Source of the DNA: Xanthobacteraceae bacterium
Lineage (GTDB): Bacteria > Pseudomonadota > Alphaproteobacteria > Rhizobiales > Xanthobacteraceae
NCBI GenBank assembly: GCA_031291445.1
Contig: JARLJA010000031.1
Location: 1-64,000 of the forward strand
Direction: 5' to 3'
Length of the DNA stretch: 64,000 bases
This document shows positions 45,147 through 53,995 of the stretch, piece after piece. Position numbers and translations under genes: made by a program. Every line of letters starts with the position of its first letter. Position 1 is the first letter of the stretch. Under the pieces are notes generated by a model that saw only the letters and a program-made list of their open reading frames with translations, made no database searches and was not told the origin of the DNA.

Positions 45147-46469
45147 TCACCGGCCCGCGGGCTGGTTCGCGGCCGCGCCGCGACGCGACGGCACCGACTC
45201 GTGCATCATCGCCATGGCGGCAAGGCCGGCGGCCGTGGCAAACAGCATGTACCACGCCGGCGCGAGCGCATCGCCGGTCGCATGGATGAGCCAGGTGACG
45301 ACCAGCTGGGCCGTGCCGCCGAAACTCGCGATCGCGACCGCATAGATGGTCGCGAAGGCGCCACCGCGGATGTTCTTCGGCAACCCCTCGGCGAGCGCGA
45401 CATATGCGGCGCTGTAGGGAACGACGTTGATCAGGCTCAGAACCCCGAGGCCACCGAGCAGCGCCAGGCTGCTGCGGGCGTCCACGATCCACAGAAATAC
45501 CGGATAGGTCAGCACCAGCGCGACGAGTTGCGGCCACACCATGACCGGACGCCGCCCGGCGCGGTCGGACAGCCAGCCCCCCAACAGCGCCCCGACGATG
45601 CCGAGGCCGTTGCTGATGACCGTCGTGGCGAAGGCCAGCTCGGGCGCCACCCGCAGCGTGGCCTCGGCATAAGTCGTCATATATTGGGTGACGTAGGTGA
45701 TGATCGTTCCACTGGCCAGGATCACCAGGCCAAGCCCGAGAATGCGCGCGTTGGCGCGGACCGGGCCGACCGCGGACCGAACGGGCGTCTGGTCGCTTTC
45801 CCGCAGGTGAAGGGTCTCGGGCAGATTGCTGCGCAACCAGAGGCCAAACGGCAGGCAGATCGCGCCGAGCAGGAAGGCGATGCGCCAGCCATAGGCCTCG
45901 AGGTCGGCGGCGGGCAGGCTGCGCGACAGCAGCAGCCCGACCAGCGCGCCCGCCGTGGCGGCGATCTGCTGGCTCGCGGGCTGCCAGGACACGGCGAAGC
46001 CGCGCCGCTCCGGCGACGCCGCTTCCATCAGATAGGCCGTGGTCGGCCCGACCTCGCCGCCGAGCGAAAAACCCTGCACCATGCGGGCGACGATGGCGAT
46101 GATCGGCGCCGCGACACCGATCGAATCATAGGACGGCGTCAGCGCCAGCACGATGAGGGCGCTCCCCATCATCGCAAAGCTGAGCACCATCGCCGGGCGG
46201 CGCCCTGCCCGGTCCGAATAGAAGCCGAGAACGAGGCCGCCGATCGGCCGGGTGACGAAACCGACACCGAAGGTGGCCAGCGACAGCATCAGGCTGGCGT
46301 ATTGGCTGTCCACCGGGAAGAAGGTCCGTCCGATCTGGATCGCGAAAAAGCTGTAGGTGATGAAATCGTAGAATTCGAGCATGTTGCCGATGCCGACGCC
46401 GAGAAGCGCGCGGCGACCCAGACCCGAGCTCCCGCGCCCTTCTTCAAGCTGTGCCGCGATCCGGTTCAT
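45147..46469 (-). CDS. MFS transporter of the metabolite:H+ symporter (MHS) family
   Basis: A 440-residue, 12-helix carrier. The MHS motifs are GIGNMLEFYDFITYSFFAIQIGRTFFP, TRPIGGLVLGFYSDRAGRRPAMVLSF, RMVQGFSLGGEVGPTTAYLMEAASPERRGF and WRIAFLLGAICLPFGLWLRSNLPET. The family includes the citrate, alpha-ketoglutarate, proline/betaine and shikimate permeases ProP, CitA, KgtP and ShiA. The substrate is probably an organic acid. A degraded 3' end of a related carrier lies about 160 bases upstream on the same strand. Confidence 0.92.
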   Translation of the reverse strand: MNRIAAQLEEGRGSSGLGRRALLGVGIGNMLEFYDFITYSFFAIQIGRTFFPVDSQYASLMLSLATFGVGFVTRPIGGLVLGFYSDRAGRRPAMVLSFAMMGSALIVLALTPSYDSIGVAAPIIAIVARMVQGFSLGGEVGPTTAYLMEAASPERRGFAVSWQPASQQIAATAGALVGLLLSRSLPAADLEAYGWRIAFLLGAICLPFGLWLRSNLPETLHLRESDQTPVRSAVGPVRANARILGLGLVILASGTIITYVTQYMTTYAEATLRVAPELAFATTVISNGLGIVGALLGGWLSDRAGRRPVMVWPQLVALVLTYPVFLWIVDARSSLALLGGLGVLSLINVVPYSAAYVALAEGLPKNIRGGAFATIYAVAIASFGGTAQLVVTWLIHATGDALAPAWYMLFATAAGLAAMAMMHESVPSRRGAAANQPAGR

Positions 46470-46624
46470 GCGTCATTCCGATCTTTCGACGACAATCGAC
46501 GGCTGCGAGGCGCGGTCGACTCATCCACGCTACCCTGCGTGGCAAGACGCAACGAGTTCGCCGCCTGCGTCAAGCGTCGCCAGCGCATGAGCCCCTGCGC
46601 GGCCCGGAAGGTCGGCTGGGTCGC

Positions 46625-46757
46625 CTAGGAGCCCTGATCGTCGCGCAGGTAGCGGTGGGTCCGCGAGGCCGCCATCGCCACCGCGGAGATGAAGGCGATC
46701 GCGCACATTCCGGCCACGTACCAGTAGAAGCTGGACTCACTGCCCGCCTCTGGGACC
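46625..46757 (-). pseudogene. Remnant 3' end of a second MHS/MFS transporter
   Basis: Reading the minus strand down to TAG at 46625-46627 gives about 43 residues: SESSFYWYVAGMCAIAFISA, then VAMAASRTHRYLRDDQGS. This is the last helix and tail typical of MHS-family carriers. An in-frame stop just upstream of 46757 and loss of all other transporter sequence show that it is a fragment. It sits just upstream of an intact relative, consistent with a decayed tandem duplicate. Confidence 0.6.
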
Positions 46758-47028
46758 GAGGGCTCCCTTCACCCACCCCACCTGCTCGGCCGGACCTGCG
46801 GCACAATGACGCCATCCACGGCAATAGGATCGCTTCGAGGTATGTCGTAGATCACATCTGGCTAGGTTCCTACCAATTAGATGCTGGGTCCACCGCTCTG
46901 CGCGGGGTCAGGCCTCCTGTCCGACCCCCACTCTTGATCTTGGCTTGGCGCGCACCGCGCTGAGCGCACCCGGATGGAGGCGAGAGCCGTCGATTGGCAG
47001 GTAGGTGTTTTTTCGTGCTGGTCTCAGG
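46758..47028. other. Intergenic region, 271 bases
   Basis: Lies between the transporter remnant and the membrane protein gene at 47029. It contains a short T-run (GTGTTTTTTCG near 47006) but no recognised gene. It probably holds the promoter of the downstream gene. Confidence 0.3.
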
Positions 47029-48210
47029 ATGCCATCGCTAGAACTCTCCGATAGCGCTGCGGAAGCGGCGCCCGCCACATCGATCGCCCCGAGCAAGGCG
47101 TGGCTACCCGCGGCATGGCGGATCATGTTCGTCGCCAACGTGGGCCTGATGGCAGCGCTGTTCGTCTACAAGATCAAATTCAGCTCGCCCGACCTGCAAT
47201 ACACGCTGCTGCTCGCCGACTATCACTTCGGGTTCATGAAGCGCGCCCTGATCGGGGCGCTGGTCGGCCTGGTGTTTCCAGAGCTGCCGACCTGGGCGCC
47301 CTACGCGCTCGGCACCGCCGTCTGGTTTGCCAATCTCGGGGTCTTCGCCCTGCTGTTCGACAAGGTCTTCGGCCTGCGCCGGCAGATGCCGCTGCTCGTC
47401 TTCATCATCGCGTCGCCGCTGTTCCTGAAGAACTTCATCCAGACGCTCGGCTACTACGACATCTACGGATGCCTGGTGGCGACCATCTTCCTGTTGGTGC
47501 CGGCCCGTTCGGTGGTCTACGTGCTCTCGGCCACCGCCGCAGCGGTCGTCCTCCTGGTGATTCATCACCTGCACATGCTGCTGTACATACCGACGCTGAT
47601 CGTCATCGTGGGCTTTCGCTACTATCTGGTCAGACCGATCGGCCGGACCGGCCTGCTTGTTGCGGGCGCCAGCCTGGTTCTGGTCGCCGCCGTTTTCCTC
47701 TTCCTGCAGTTCGCCGGATCGCCCGCGGTCCCGATCGAGCAGCTCGAAGCCTACATGAACTCCCGAATGACCGGACCGCCGCTGCGCGGGACCATCTGGG
47801 TCGCCATCTTCTATCGCACGGTCGGCGACGAGCTTCATGATACATGGAACTTCATGTCGACCAACCTTCTGCGCTTTCCGGTCTATATCGGCCTGGTGGC
47901 ACTGCATTGGCCGTTGATCAGGCTGTTCGGGAGCATCATCGAAGATCTCGCCTCGCCGCTTCATCGCCGCCTGGTCGTCGCCGCCCTTGTCGCCGTGAGC
48001 CTCGGCTACGTGATCATCTTTGCCGTCATTTTCGACTATTCGCGCTGGGTCGCGAGCTGGGCAACCTGCATGATCTTGCTGCTTCTCGCCACCAAGCAGC
48101 TTGCGGCCGCACTCGGGACGTCGACAGCGTCGTTTGACGAGCGGCGCGCGCGCGGGTTCGCCTGGATCCTGACGTTCGTGCCCCGGCTCGGAACTGTCAC
48201 TCCGTTCTGA
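47029..48210 (+). CDS. Polytopic membrane protein, unknown (possible polysaccharide/glycan-related)
   Basis: A 393-residue protein from ATG 47029 (MPSLELSDSAAEAAP). About nine to ten hydrophobic segments are visible. Conserved-looking loops are DLQYTLLLADYHFGFMKRALIGALVG, IIASPLFLKNFIQTLGYYDIYGC, IHHLHMLLYIPTLIVIVGF and IFDYSRWVASWATCMILLL. The arrangement of short periplasmic loops with paired His, Asp and Tyr resembles EpsG-like or O-antigen-polymerase-type proteins, but that is only a likeness. A frame upstream extends to 47005. No other exopolysaccharide genes are nearby. Confidence 0.7.
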   Translation: MPSLELSDSAAEAAPATSIAPSKAWLPAAWRIMFVANVGLMAALFVYKIKFSSPDLQYTLLLADYHFGFMKRALIGALVGLVFPELPTWAPYALGTAVWFANLGVFALLFDKVFGLRRQMPLLVFIIASPLFLKNFIQTLGYYDIYGCLVATIFLLVPARSVVYVLSATAAAVVLLVIHHLHMLLYIPTLIVIVGFRYYLVRPIGRTGLLVAGASLVLVAAVFLFLQFAGSPAVPIEQLEAYMNSRMTGPPLRGTIWVAIFYRTVGDELHDTWNFMSTNLLRFPVYIGLVALHWPLIRLFGSIIEDLASPLHRRLVVAALVAVSLGYVIIFAVIFDYSRWVASWATCMILLLLATKQLAAALGTSTASFDERRARGFAWILTFVPRLGTVTPF

Positions 48211-48289
48211 AGCTGCGCGGCCTGGTGCCGCTTTTCGAAGTTCGTGCGGGGAGCGTGCAACACGACCCACGAACTTCGGAAACAGGGTA

Positions 48290-49453
48290 CTAGTTGTCGT
48301 TCTGGAGCAGCGAACGGTTCGGGCGCGGCGTTACGCCCGGGGAGCTCGGTCGCGGCTGGATCGGGAGGGGCCTGGGCGCGGCGGTCGGGTCCGCGGGCGC
48401 CGCCACCGACATCTCGTGGGGAGCCGATTTCCGAAGCCGAATTTCGATGCGGCGCCGCTGCGGAATATCCGCGGCCGTGGCGCTCAAGTCCAGCGTCTCA
48501 TCGATATTGACCAGTTGCGCCCCCGACAGCGGAATGATCTTGTACCCCGCGAGCAAGGGGCTCTGGCGCAGAACGCTCACCACGGAGACCGCTCTGGCGA
48601 GCCCCAATCCGGCATTGTCCGCCGGCACCAGGTGGGCGACGGCGGCCGTGTTCTGAAGCACCGACGACATCTCGCTGTCGAGGTTGGAGACACGTACGCC
48701 CGACAACGGCTGCTCGTCGGTATGGCCGACGACCTCGATCACGTCGACGTCATACTGCTTGATGAAGTCGAGGATCGTCCTCGGCGTCTCGGTGGTCAGG
48801 GCCGCGCGGAAGCCCGGCGACAATTCCGCGCTGCCGGTGCCGAAGAAGAAGCCGCCCGCCTCGCTCAGCGTGATGATCGGCGGCCACCGATGGCCGGATG
48901 CGACCGGCCCCGCCACGCCGCGCTGCACCGCCTCGATGATCGACTGCGGCGATTTCGCCGCGTCGGCCGCCGGCATGACGCGCTCGATGCTTCGGATGAT
49001 GTCGGCATTGCGAAGTGCGGTCTTGAGGTCGACGCCGTTGTCGCGAAGGGTCGCGGCGTCGGCCACCCGCTCGCTCAGCTCCGCCGACGACATGCCGCCC
49101 TGCTCCGCCTGCACCACGAGCGCCCTGCCGTCGATAAGCTCCCGCCAGAACTCGTCCACCGCGTGGGCGTTGCCTGAATGGATCGCGGCCTGGAGGCGCT
49201 CCACAAGGTCCGGGTTGCGGCGCAGAGCCTCCACGAGGGGCTGATCGCGCTCGCTCCGCTCCCGCTGCTCCTTGAGGACGTGCTCGAGAATCCCCCGCTT
49301 GCCCTGTTCGGAATGAAGCACCGTCGCCATGGCGATCAGAAGACAGAAGATCAGGAGGATCATGATCTCCGCCATGGTCAAGCCCAGCACCAGCCCCTGC
49401 CGGTAGGCGGCACCCTGGCGCGTGATCTGACCGTCGATGCCGTGACCGCTCAT
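48290..49453 (-). CDS. MotB/OmpA-like membrane protein with acidic residue in its single helix
   Basis: A 387-residue protein. One N-terminal helix, GLVLGLTMAEIMILLIFCLL (residues 20-39) with Glu29, resembles the ion-channel helix of MotB/ExbD/ZorB, where an Asp binds the proton. A long, partly helical linker follows. The C-terminal OmpA-like domain has VIEVVGHTDEQPLSG and RRRIEIRLRK, expected to bind peptidoglycan. The tail is Pro-rich. It is the last gene of a four-gene cassette and follows a MotA/ExbB-like gene by 26 bases, as stator subunits usually do. Confidence 0.85.
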   Translation of the reverse strand: MSGHGIDGQITRQGAAYRQGLVLGLTMAEIMILLIFCLLIAMATVLHSEQGKRGILEHVLKEQRERSERDQPLVEALRRNPDLVERLQAAIHSGNAHAVDEFWRELIDGRALVVQAEQGGMSSAELSERVADAATLRDNGVDLKTALRNADIIRSIERVMPAADAAKSPQSIIEAVQRGVAGPVASGHRWPPIITLSEAGGFFFGTGSAELSPGFRAALTTETPRTILDFIKQYDVDVIEVVGHTDEQPLSGVRVSNLDSEMSSVLQNTAAVAHLVPADNAGLGLARAVSVVSVLRQSPLLAGYKIIPLSGAQLVNIDETLDLSATAADIPQRRRIEIRLRKSAPHEMSVAAPADPTAAPRPLPIQPRPSSPGVTPRPNRSLLQNDN

Positions 49454-49479
49454 GCGATGAACCTCCCAGATCCTCAGGC

Positions 49480-50535
49480 TCAGGTAACCTCGTCATCCCG
49501 CGACGGCGCGCCGGGCACGGCGGCTTCGCGCTCCGGTGCCGGAGGCTCGCGAGGCGCGGTCCGCTCGCTCGCGGAGCGGATTTCCGTCGCCAGACTGGCG
49601 ATGGCCGCGGCGATCTTCCGGGTCTCCGCAAGGTTCAGGCTGGCCGCTTCGGCCTGTCTGGCGACGGCCCCGTCGAACGCGGTGACGGCTCGCGACAGGT
49701 CCTGGATCAGCGGCTGCAGCTTGACCTCGATGATGTTGTCGGGCACCCGCACCGCCGCAAGCTTGGACACGAAATCGTCAACCTCGGCAACGATCGACTG
49801 GGTGCTGCGTGACAGCCGATTGGCCTCCTCCGCCAGTTGCTGCGAGGCGCTCTCGATGGTCTCCGCGGTACGGTCGGTCAGCCTGGCCATGGCTTCGCCG
49901 GAGGCGCGCGACGCCTCCTCCAGCGGCTTGCTCGTCGACCTCGCGAGGTCGGCCATCTGGGCAGCCAGATGCTCCTTCGTGCTCGCGAAAAGTTCCTCGA
50001 GCTCGACGAGTGCGTCCATCATCGACTGCTGGCTCATGCGGCGAAAGTAGCCGAACTCGAGCACCGAGCTGTCGAGTTCCCGCTTGACCCTCCGCGACGC
50101 GTCCGCCAGTTCCAGCCGCGCCGTCGCCTCGACCTCGACCGGGTCGCGCCGCATCTGGTTGAACAGGATCCGCAGGGCGATCCCCGAGATCGTGGAGGCA
50201 ATCGCTATACCGAAATTCTGGACGATCTGTTCGGACGAGCCGGCGGCCGAAAACTGAAACAGCGACACCGCGAGGCTGGTGAGCGTAAACAGGAACCCCA
50301 TGTAGTAGAGGTTGTCTCCGGACTGATCGTCGCGAAGGCGAAACAGCCGCGCCACTCCGAGCAGCACCGCATAAACCAGCATGATCAGGACCGGCACCGC
50401 CGTGACCAGGATGGCTGGAAACTCCCCGATCTTCGACACCACGATATAGCTGCAGCCGACCAGCACCACGGCAAAGAACAGCAGCCCGCCGAGCAGCCCG
50501 GGATACAGCACTGGCTGCGTGGTGGTCCGCGTCAT
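49480..50535 (-). CDS. MotA/ExbB-like membrane protein with long C-terminal coiled coil
   Basis: A 351-residue protein. Four membrane helices lie at about 13-32, 38-62, 76-96 and 106-126; the last two, MGFLFTLTSLAVSLFQFS and NFGIAIASTISGIALRILFN, match the G-F-L-F-T and small-residue-rich pattern of MotA/ExbB/TolQ/ZorA channel helices. The remaining 220 residues are charged and coiled-coil-like (LVELEELFASTKEHLAAQM, TIESASQQLAEEANRL). A long cytoplasmic tail after the channel helices is a feature of ZorA. It should form an ion channel with the MotB-like protein encoded next. Confidence 0.78.
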   Translation of the reverse strand: MTRTTTQPVLYPGLLGGLLFFAVVLVGCSYIVVSKIGEFPAILVTAVPVLIMLVYAVLLGVARLFRLRDDQSGDNLYYMGFLFTLTSLAVSLFQFSAAGSSEQIVQNFGIAIASTISGIALRILFNQMRRDPVEVEATARLELADASRRVKRELDSSVLEFGYFRRMSQQSMMDALVELEELFASTKEHLAAQMADLARSTSKPLEEASRASGEAMARLTDRTAETIESASQQLAEEANRLSRSTQSIVAEVDDFVSKLAAVRVPDNIIEVKLQPLIQDLSRAVTAFDGAVARQAEAASLNLAETRKIAAAIASLATEIRSASERTAPREPPAPEREAAVPGAPSRDDEVT

Positions 50536-50539
50536 GTCT

Positions 50540-51367
50540 TCACATTCCCTGCAAGCGCTGCACCGAACCGAAGGTCCCCCTGTTGTCGAGGATCCACTCC
50601 CGCCAGAATTCCGCGTGCTTCAGCGTATCGATCCTGACGCCGCCGCGCTGGACGTAACGGATGTCCACGTGGGCACCGTGGAGATCGGTCCGGAATTTCA
50701 GATAGGCCGGCGACTGCCTGAAGCGCTGATAGGACAGATCACCCGCCGCCGGATACTGGCTGTAGTCTCGCGTATATTCCAGCATGTCGGAAATGACGAT
50801 CAGGTTCTTGGCAATGCCCTGGGCCTGATCCGACGAAAACTGGTCGATGGCGATGTCCTGGATCGCCGCCATGATCGGCGAACTGGTGGCCTTGGCGGCG
50901 GCCAGGCTGCTGGCGACCGCCTCCCTGGCCGGCCGACGGAAGCTCTCGATCCACTGCATGCGGGCGATGCGCGGGTTTGCGGTCCACTCGCTCAGGCCCG
51001 CGCCGTCGCCCGGATTGCATTTCGAGAACAGCGACCGGCTCCGCGCTGCAGGAATGTCGAGCACGCGGATGTCGAGCTTGTGATAGTCCGGCAAACCCGT
51101 GATCAGGTCGTCGAGCATGCCGAGCACTTGTCGCTTGGTGGTGTCGGGGAGATCGTCGGACGTATCCACCAGCACCACCGTGATCCCGGCCGGGCCTTTG
51201 ACCGGGCAAAGAGTCCCGGCATCGAGCTGCGGCGGCTGGGGAACCGCGATATAAAAATAGGCCAGAGCGCCGAAAGCCGCCACCGCGAGCACCAGCAATG
51301 CGGCTCCGGCGACGGCGGCAGCGCTCAATCCGCCGTTCCGCCGGGGTCTGCCGCGGCGCCTAGCCAC
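50540..51367 (-). CDS. Membrane-anchored protein with possible VWA-like fold
   Basis: A 275-residue protein. A basic N-terminus (ARRRGRPRRNGG) and one membrane helix (residues 15-40) anchor a periplasmic domain. The domain starts with AGITVVLVDTSDDLPDTTKRQV, whose D-T-S resembles the first metal-site element of von Willebrand A domains, and contains NLIVISDMLEYTRDYSQYP and HVDIRYVQRGGVRID. The metal site is incomplete by eye, so the assignment is tentative. It overlaps the upstream gene by eight bases and precedes the MotA-like gene by four, so the four genes are tightly coupled. Confidence 0.75.
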   Translation of the reverse strand: MARRRGRPRRNGGLSAAAVAGAALLVLAVAAFGALAYFYIAVPQPPQLDAGTLCPVKGPAGITVVLVDTSDDLPDTTKRQVLGMLDDLITGLPDYHKLDIRVLDIPAARSRSLFSKCNPGDGAGLSEWTANPRIARMQWIESFRRPAREAVASSLAAAKATSSPIMAAIQDIAIDQFSSDQAQGIAKNLIVISDMLEYTRDYSQYPAAGDLSYQRFRQSPAYLKFRTDLHGAHVDIRYVQRGGVRIDTLKHAEFWREWILDNRGTFGSVQRLQGM

Positions 51368-52829
51368 CCCTGCGCTCCGGACTCTTGCGCTCCGGAATCA
51401 TGTCGTCGATTTCGCGATAGGAGCGCACTGCGTTCTCGAAGGTTTCGTGGATCGCTCGGATCTCGCCCTGCAGCAGCTTGCGCGTCTCTTCGATCGCGGC
51501 GACGAGCTCGGCGCGATCGGCGGTTTCCGTGTCCGAAACCGCGGGATCGATGCGGGCCATGACATACGGCCTGGCGAAGTGTTCCGGCGCGGGCGTGCTC
51601 CGGCTCTTCTGGTTCGCCTCGCGATAGATCGCGAGCAGCGCACGGGAGGACCTCTCGATGTGGTTCTGGTGTTCGACGAAGCGCTGCGACAGCCGGCCAC
51701 GCGCGGCCAGCAAGGCGTCGAGCTCGTTGCGCCGCGTCGCCAAGTCCCTGGCGGCCTCGTTCATGACCTCGGTCGCATCGTCCCTGATCTCCCGCAGATC
51801 CTCGATCAAGGCCGCCTTCTGCTCGGTGTACTGCCTGCTGGCATCGATCCACCGGCGCTCCAGACCGGCATAGCCGATATAGGGATCGAAGAACATCAGG
51901 CCGTCCGCGACGGCAATGAGCGAGAACACGAAGCCGACGCCGAAGAACACCCACGAATTGACGTCATGCAGGACATGAGGGGTCGTGAGCATCTGGACCA
52001 GGACCTCATGACCGACATTGCCGCCGAGCGTCGGCGGAATCTCGCGCAAATGCGACAGCGTCAGGTTCAGGACCACCGCAAATGCGAAATAGGCCAGCAG
52101 CGAGATCAGGCCCAGGAACTTGACCAGGACGTTGCGGCGATTGATCAGCCGGATCGGGAACAGGCCCCACAGAAAGCTGGCAACGATGTTGAGGGCCGCG
52201 AAGCTCACCGCCTGGACCGCGCCGCCCAACAGCCCGCCCAGGTTCGATGCCGCCAGGAAACTGCCGTTGATCGTGACCTCGACGACGAACAGGATGGCCA
52301 GCAGGCCAACCTTGAGCAGCATCTTTCCAGGCGTTGCCAGGCGCGCCGGACGCGCAATCCTGTGCCTCGCGCGAAAGTGATCCCGTTCGAGCTCGGATTC
52401 GTACAGCCGCCGGCGCAGGGCGAACAACTGGTCGCGGCCGAGCGCCGCCTCGGCCACGAAGTCTCCGACCGCTTCGGGCGCGGCCTGCTGAATGACGGCG
52501 AAGCGCTCCTCGAAATTCAGCGCGATCAATCGATCGCCATAGGTGTGAAGATGCTCCAGATAGATCGCGTGCGCATCCTGCTTGTGCGCCTCGATGCGCT
52601 CCACGATCAGGTGCTCGACGTCGTCGAGAGTCTGCGACTCGGCGGGAGGGCGGTCCATCGCGCCGCGCTCGGTCCCGCGCTGGACGATCTGCAATTCGTC
52701 CGCAATCCGGTCGGTGCTCAAATCGACGAAGATCTGGGTCGAAGGGCGGTAGTCGTGCCGGGGCTGGCCCAAAAGGGACATCAGTCGCCTGAGGGCGGAC
52801 TTTCTCGTGACAGTACCAGGCTCCCGCAT
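51360..52829 (-). CDS. Membrane protein with coiled-coil tail, first gene of the stator-like cassette
   Basis: A 489-residue protein from ATG 52829; ATG 52781 is an alternative. The N-terminal 165 residues are hydrophilic and helical (THDIYLEHLHTYGDR-like stretches around residue 95). Four hydrophobic segments lie between about residues 172 and 305 (MLLKVGLLAILFVVEVTING, FAALNIVASFLWGLFPIRLI, FLGLISLLAYFAFAVVLNLT, WVFFGVGFVFSLIAVADGLM). A coiled-coil tail follows (YTEQKAALIEDLREIRDDAT onward). No family was recognised. It probably builds the cytoplasmic part of the same machine. Confidence 0.75.
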   Translation of the reverse strand: MREPGTVTRKSALRRLMSLLGQPRHDYRPSTQIFVDLSTDRIADELQIVQRGTERGAMDRPPAESQTLDDVEHLIVERIEAHKQDAHAIYLEHLHTYGDRLIALNFEERFAVIQQAAPEAVGDFVAEAALGRDQLFALRRRLYESELERDHFRARHRIARPARLATPGKMLLKVGLLAILFVVEVTINGSFLAASNLGGLLGGAVQAVSFAALNIVASFLWGLFPIRLINRRNVLVKFLGLISLLAYFAFAVVLNLTLSHLREIPPTLGGNVGHEVLVQMLTTPHVLHDVNSWVFFGVGFVFSLIAVADGLMFFDPYIGYAGLERRWIDASRQYTEQKAALIEDLREIRDDATEVMNEAARDLATRRNELDALLAARGRLSQRFVEHQNHIERSSRALLAIYREANQKSRSTPAPEHFARPYVMARIDPAVSDTETADRAELVAAIEETRKLLQGEIRAIHETFENAVRSYREIDDMIPERKSPERRGG

Positions 52830-53217
52830 AGGGTGTCGTTCCGAACGAAATTTCAAACCTGCGGCGCCTGCCGCTCGCGACCGCGCTTCAGCCCCGGCGC
52901 CGTCGGACTGTCGAATGATAGTCCGAATCGCGGCAGCGCCGACCACTGTGGGATATTGGTCAATTGCGACGCAAATTGCAGCCTCACGCCGCAGGCGTTT
53001 TGCAGAACCCGAAGGATATATCGCGCTGCCGCAGGTCGGGAAACGGCAATACTCTTGCTTTTTGGGCGATGAGTGTTTACGTTAGGGACGTTCGATTAGC
53101 CGCTGTGCCTTGTTGAATGCGCCCGCGGGCTCTTTTCTCAAAGACATCGTCGGATTGAATTTTGATCGCGCGATCGTTCGCGCGAGTTGCGCGCGCGTGC
53201 GCCGTGGAGAAGAGAAT
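52830..53217. other. Divergent intergenic region, 388 bases
   Basis: Holds the promoter of the stator-like cassette (minus) and the leader of the cold-shock gene (plus). Near 53163-53205 there are palindromic CG runs, including GATCGCGCGATC, which could fold in the cold-shock mRNA leader. No gene was seen. Confidence 0.45.
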
Positions 53218-53427
53218 ATGACGACAGGTACGGTTAAATGGTTCAATGGCCAGAAGGGCTTCGGGTTCATCCAGCCGAGCGACGGCGGTAACGACGTGTT
53301 CGTGCACATCAGTGCAGTCGAGCGCGCGGGCCTTTCCGGTTTGGCGGAGGGCCAGAAGGTCTCCTACGAAGTCAAGACCGACAAGATGCGGGGCAAGGTG
53401 AGCGCAGAAAATCTGTCGCTCGCCTAA
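53218..53427 (+). CDS. CspA-family cold-shock protein
   Basis: A 69-residue single cold-shock domain with both RNA-binding motifs: KGFGFIQP (RNP1) and VFVHIS (RNP2), preceded by [15 protein letters not shown] lies before the ATG at 53218. It binds single-stranded RNA or DNA and melts secondary structure. The long structured leader would suit temperature-dependent translation. The downstream small basic protein gene may be co-transcribed. Confidence 0.95.
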   Translation: MTTGTVKWFNGQKGFGFIQPSDGGNDVFVHISAVERAGLSGLAEGQKVSYEVKTDKMRGKVSAENLSLA

Positions 53428-53526
53428 GGTTCCTCGCGCCGTCCACGGATGTACTGGATTGGCGTTTGTGCCCGCTCGATCGTTCCGATTGGGCGGGTTT
53501 TCTTCGCTCTCGAATGGAGCAGGCAG

Positions 53527-53772
53527 ATGGTGAGACGGAAACCGACCGAACCATCGCCCGAAAGCGTCGCGAGGGTCAATCGCAAGCGCACCGCCGTCGA
53601 AGACGGGCTGCAGGCGATGGCTCATTTCGAACGCGAGGCGGTCGCAGTCCGCAAGAACATGGATCGATTGCGCGCCCTGCGGGAAGCCCGGGAAGCGGAA
53701 GCGGCCGCACACGAAACGGCCGCCGTCAGCGCGCCGGCAAAGGCCAAGCGCAAGGCGCGTGTTCCAGCCTAG
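53527..53772 (+). CDS. Small basic helical protein downstream of cold-shock gene
   Basis: An 81-residue protein from ATG 53527 behind GGAG. It is a single long amphipathic helix (ESVARVNRKRTAVEDGLQAM and KNMDRLRALREAREAEAAAHE) with an Ala/Lys-rich tail, probably RNA- or DNA-binding or disordered. The gene is 99 bases after the cold-shock gene. Short basic proteins next to csp genes are common in Bradyrhizobiaceae. No family was recognised. Confidence 0.7.
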   Translation: MVRRKPTEPSPESVARVNRKRTAVEDGLQAMAHFEREAVAVRKNMDRLRALREAREAEAAAHETAAVSAPAKAKRKARVPA

Positions 53773-53894
53773 GCCGCGACGTCAGTGGGCACGCTGAGAT
53801 CCCCGCGATCGCGGCCCAATCCCATCTGGTTACGGCGGCCGAAGAAGCCCTCGATGTTCCTGCAGCAACTCGCTGTCGCGTGTGGCATAGGCCG

Positions 53895-53933
53895 ATGCCG
53901 GGAGCACGATCGTCGAAATCACGCTCCCGGCAT
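53895..53933. other. Inverted repeat with 11-base arms
   Basis: ATGCCGGGAGC (53895-53905) is complementary to GCTCCCGGCAT (53923-53933), with a 17-base loop. It lies between the small basic protein gene and the minus-strand gene ending at 53996. Neither side has a T-run, so its use as a terminator is uncertain. Confidence 0.5.
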
Positions 53934-53995
53934 GGCTTTCCCCGGACGGCAAGCGCCGTCCTGCTGGAGCGCCCCGCCCCCCTCCCCAGGCGCGA

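Noticed and set aside
45201..46628. Long plus-strand frame opposite the MHS transporter
   Set aside because: No signal, domain or ribosome-binding site; antisense artefact.
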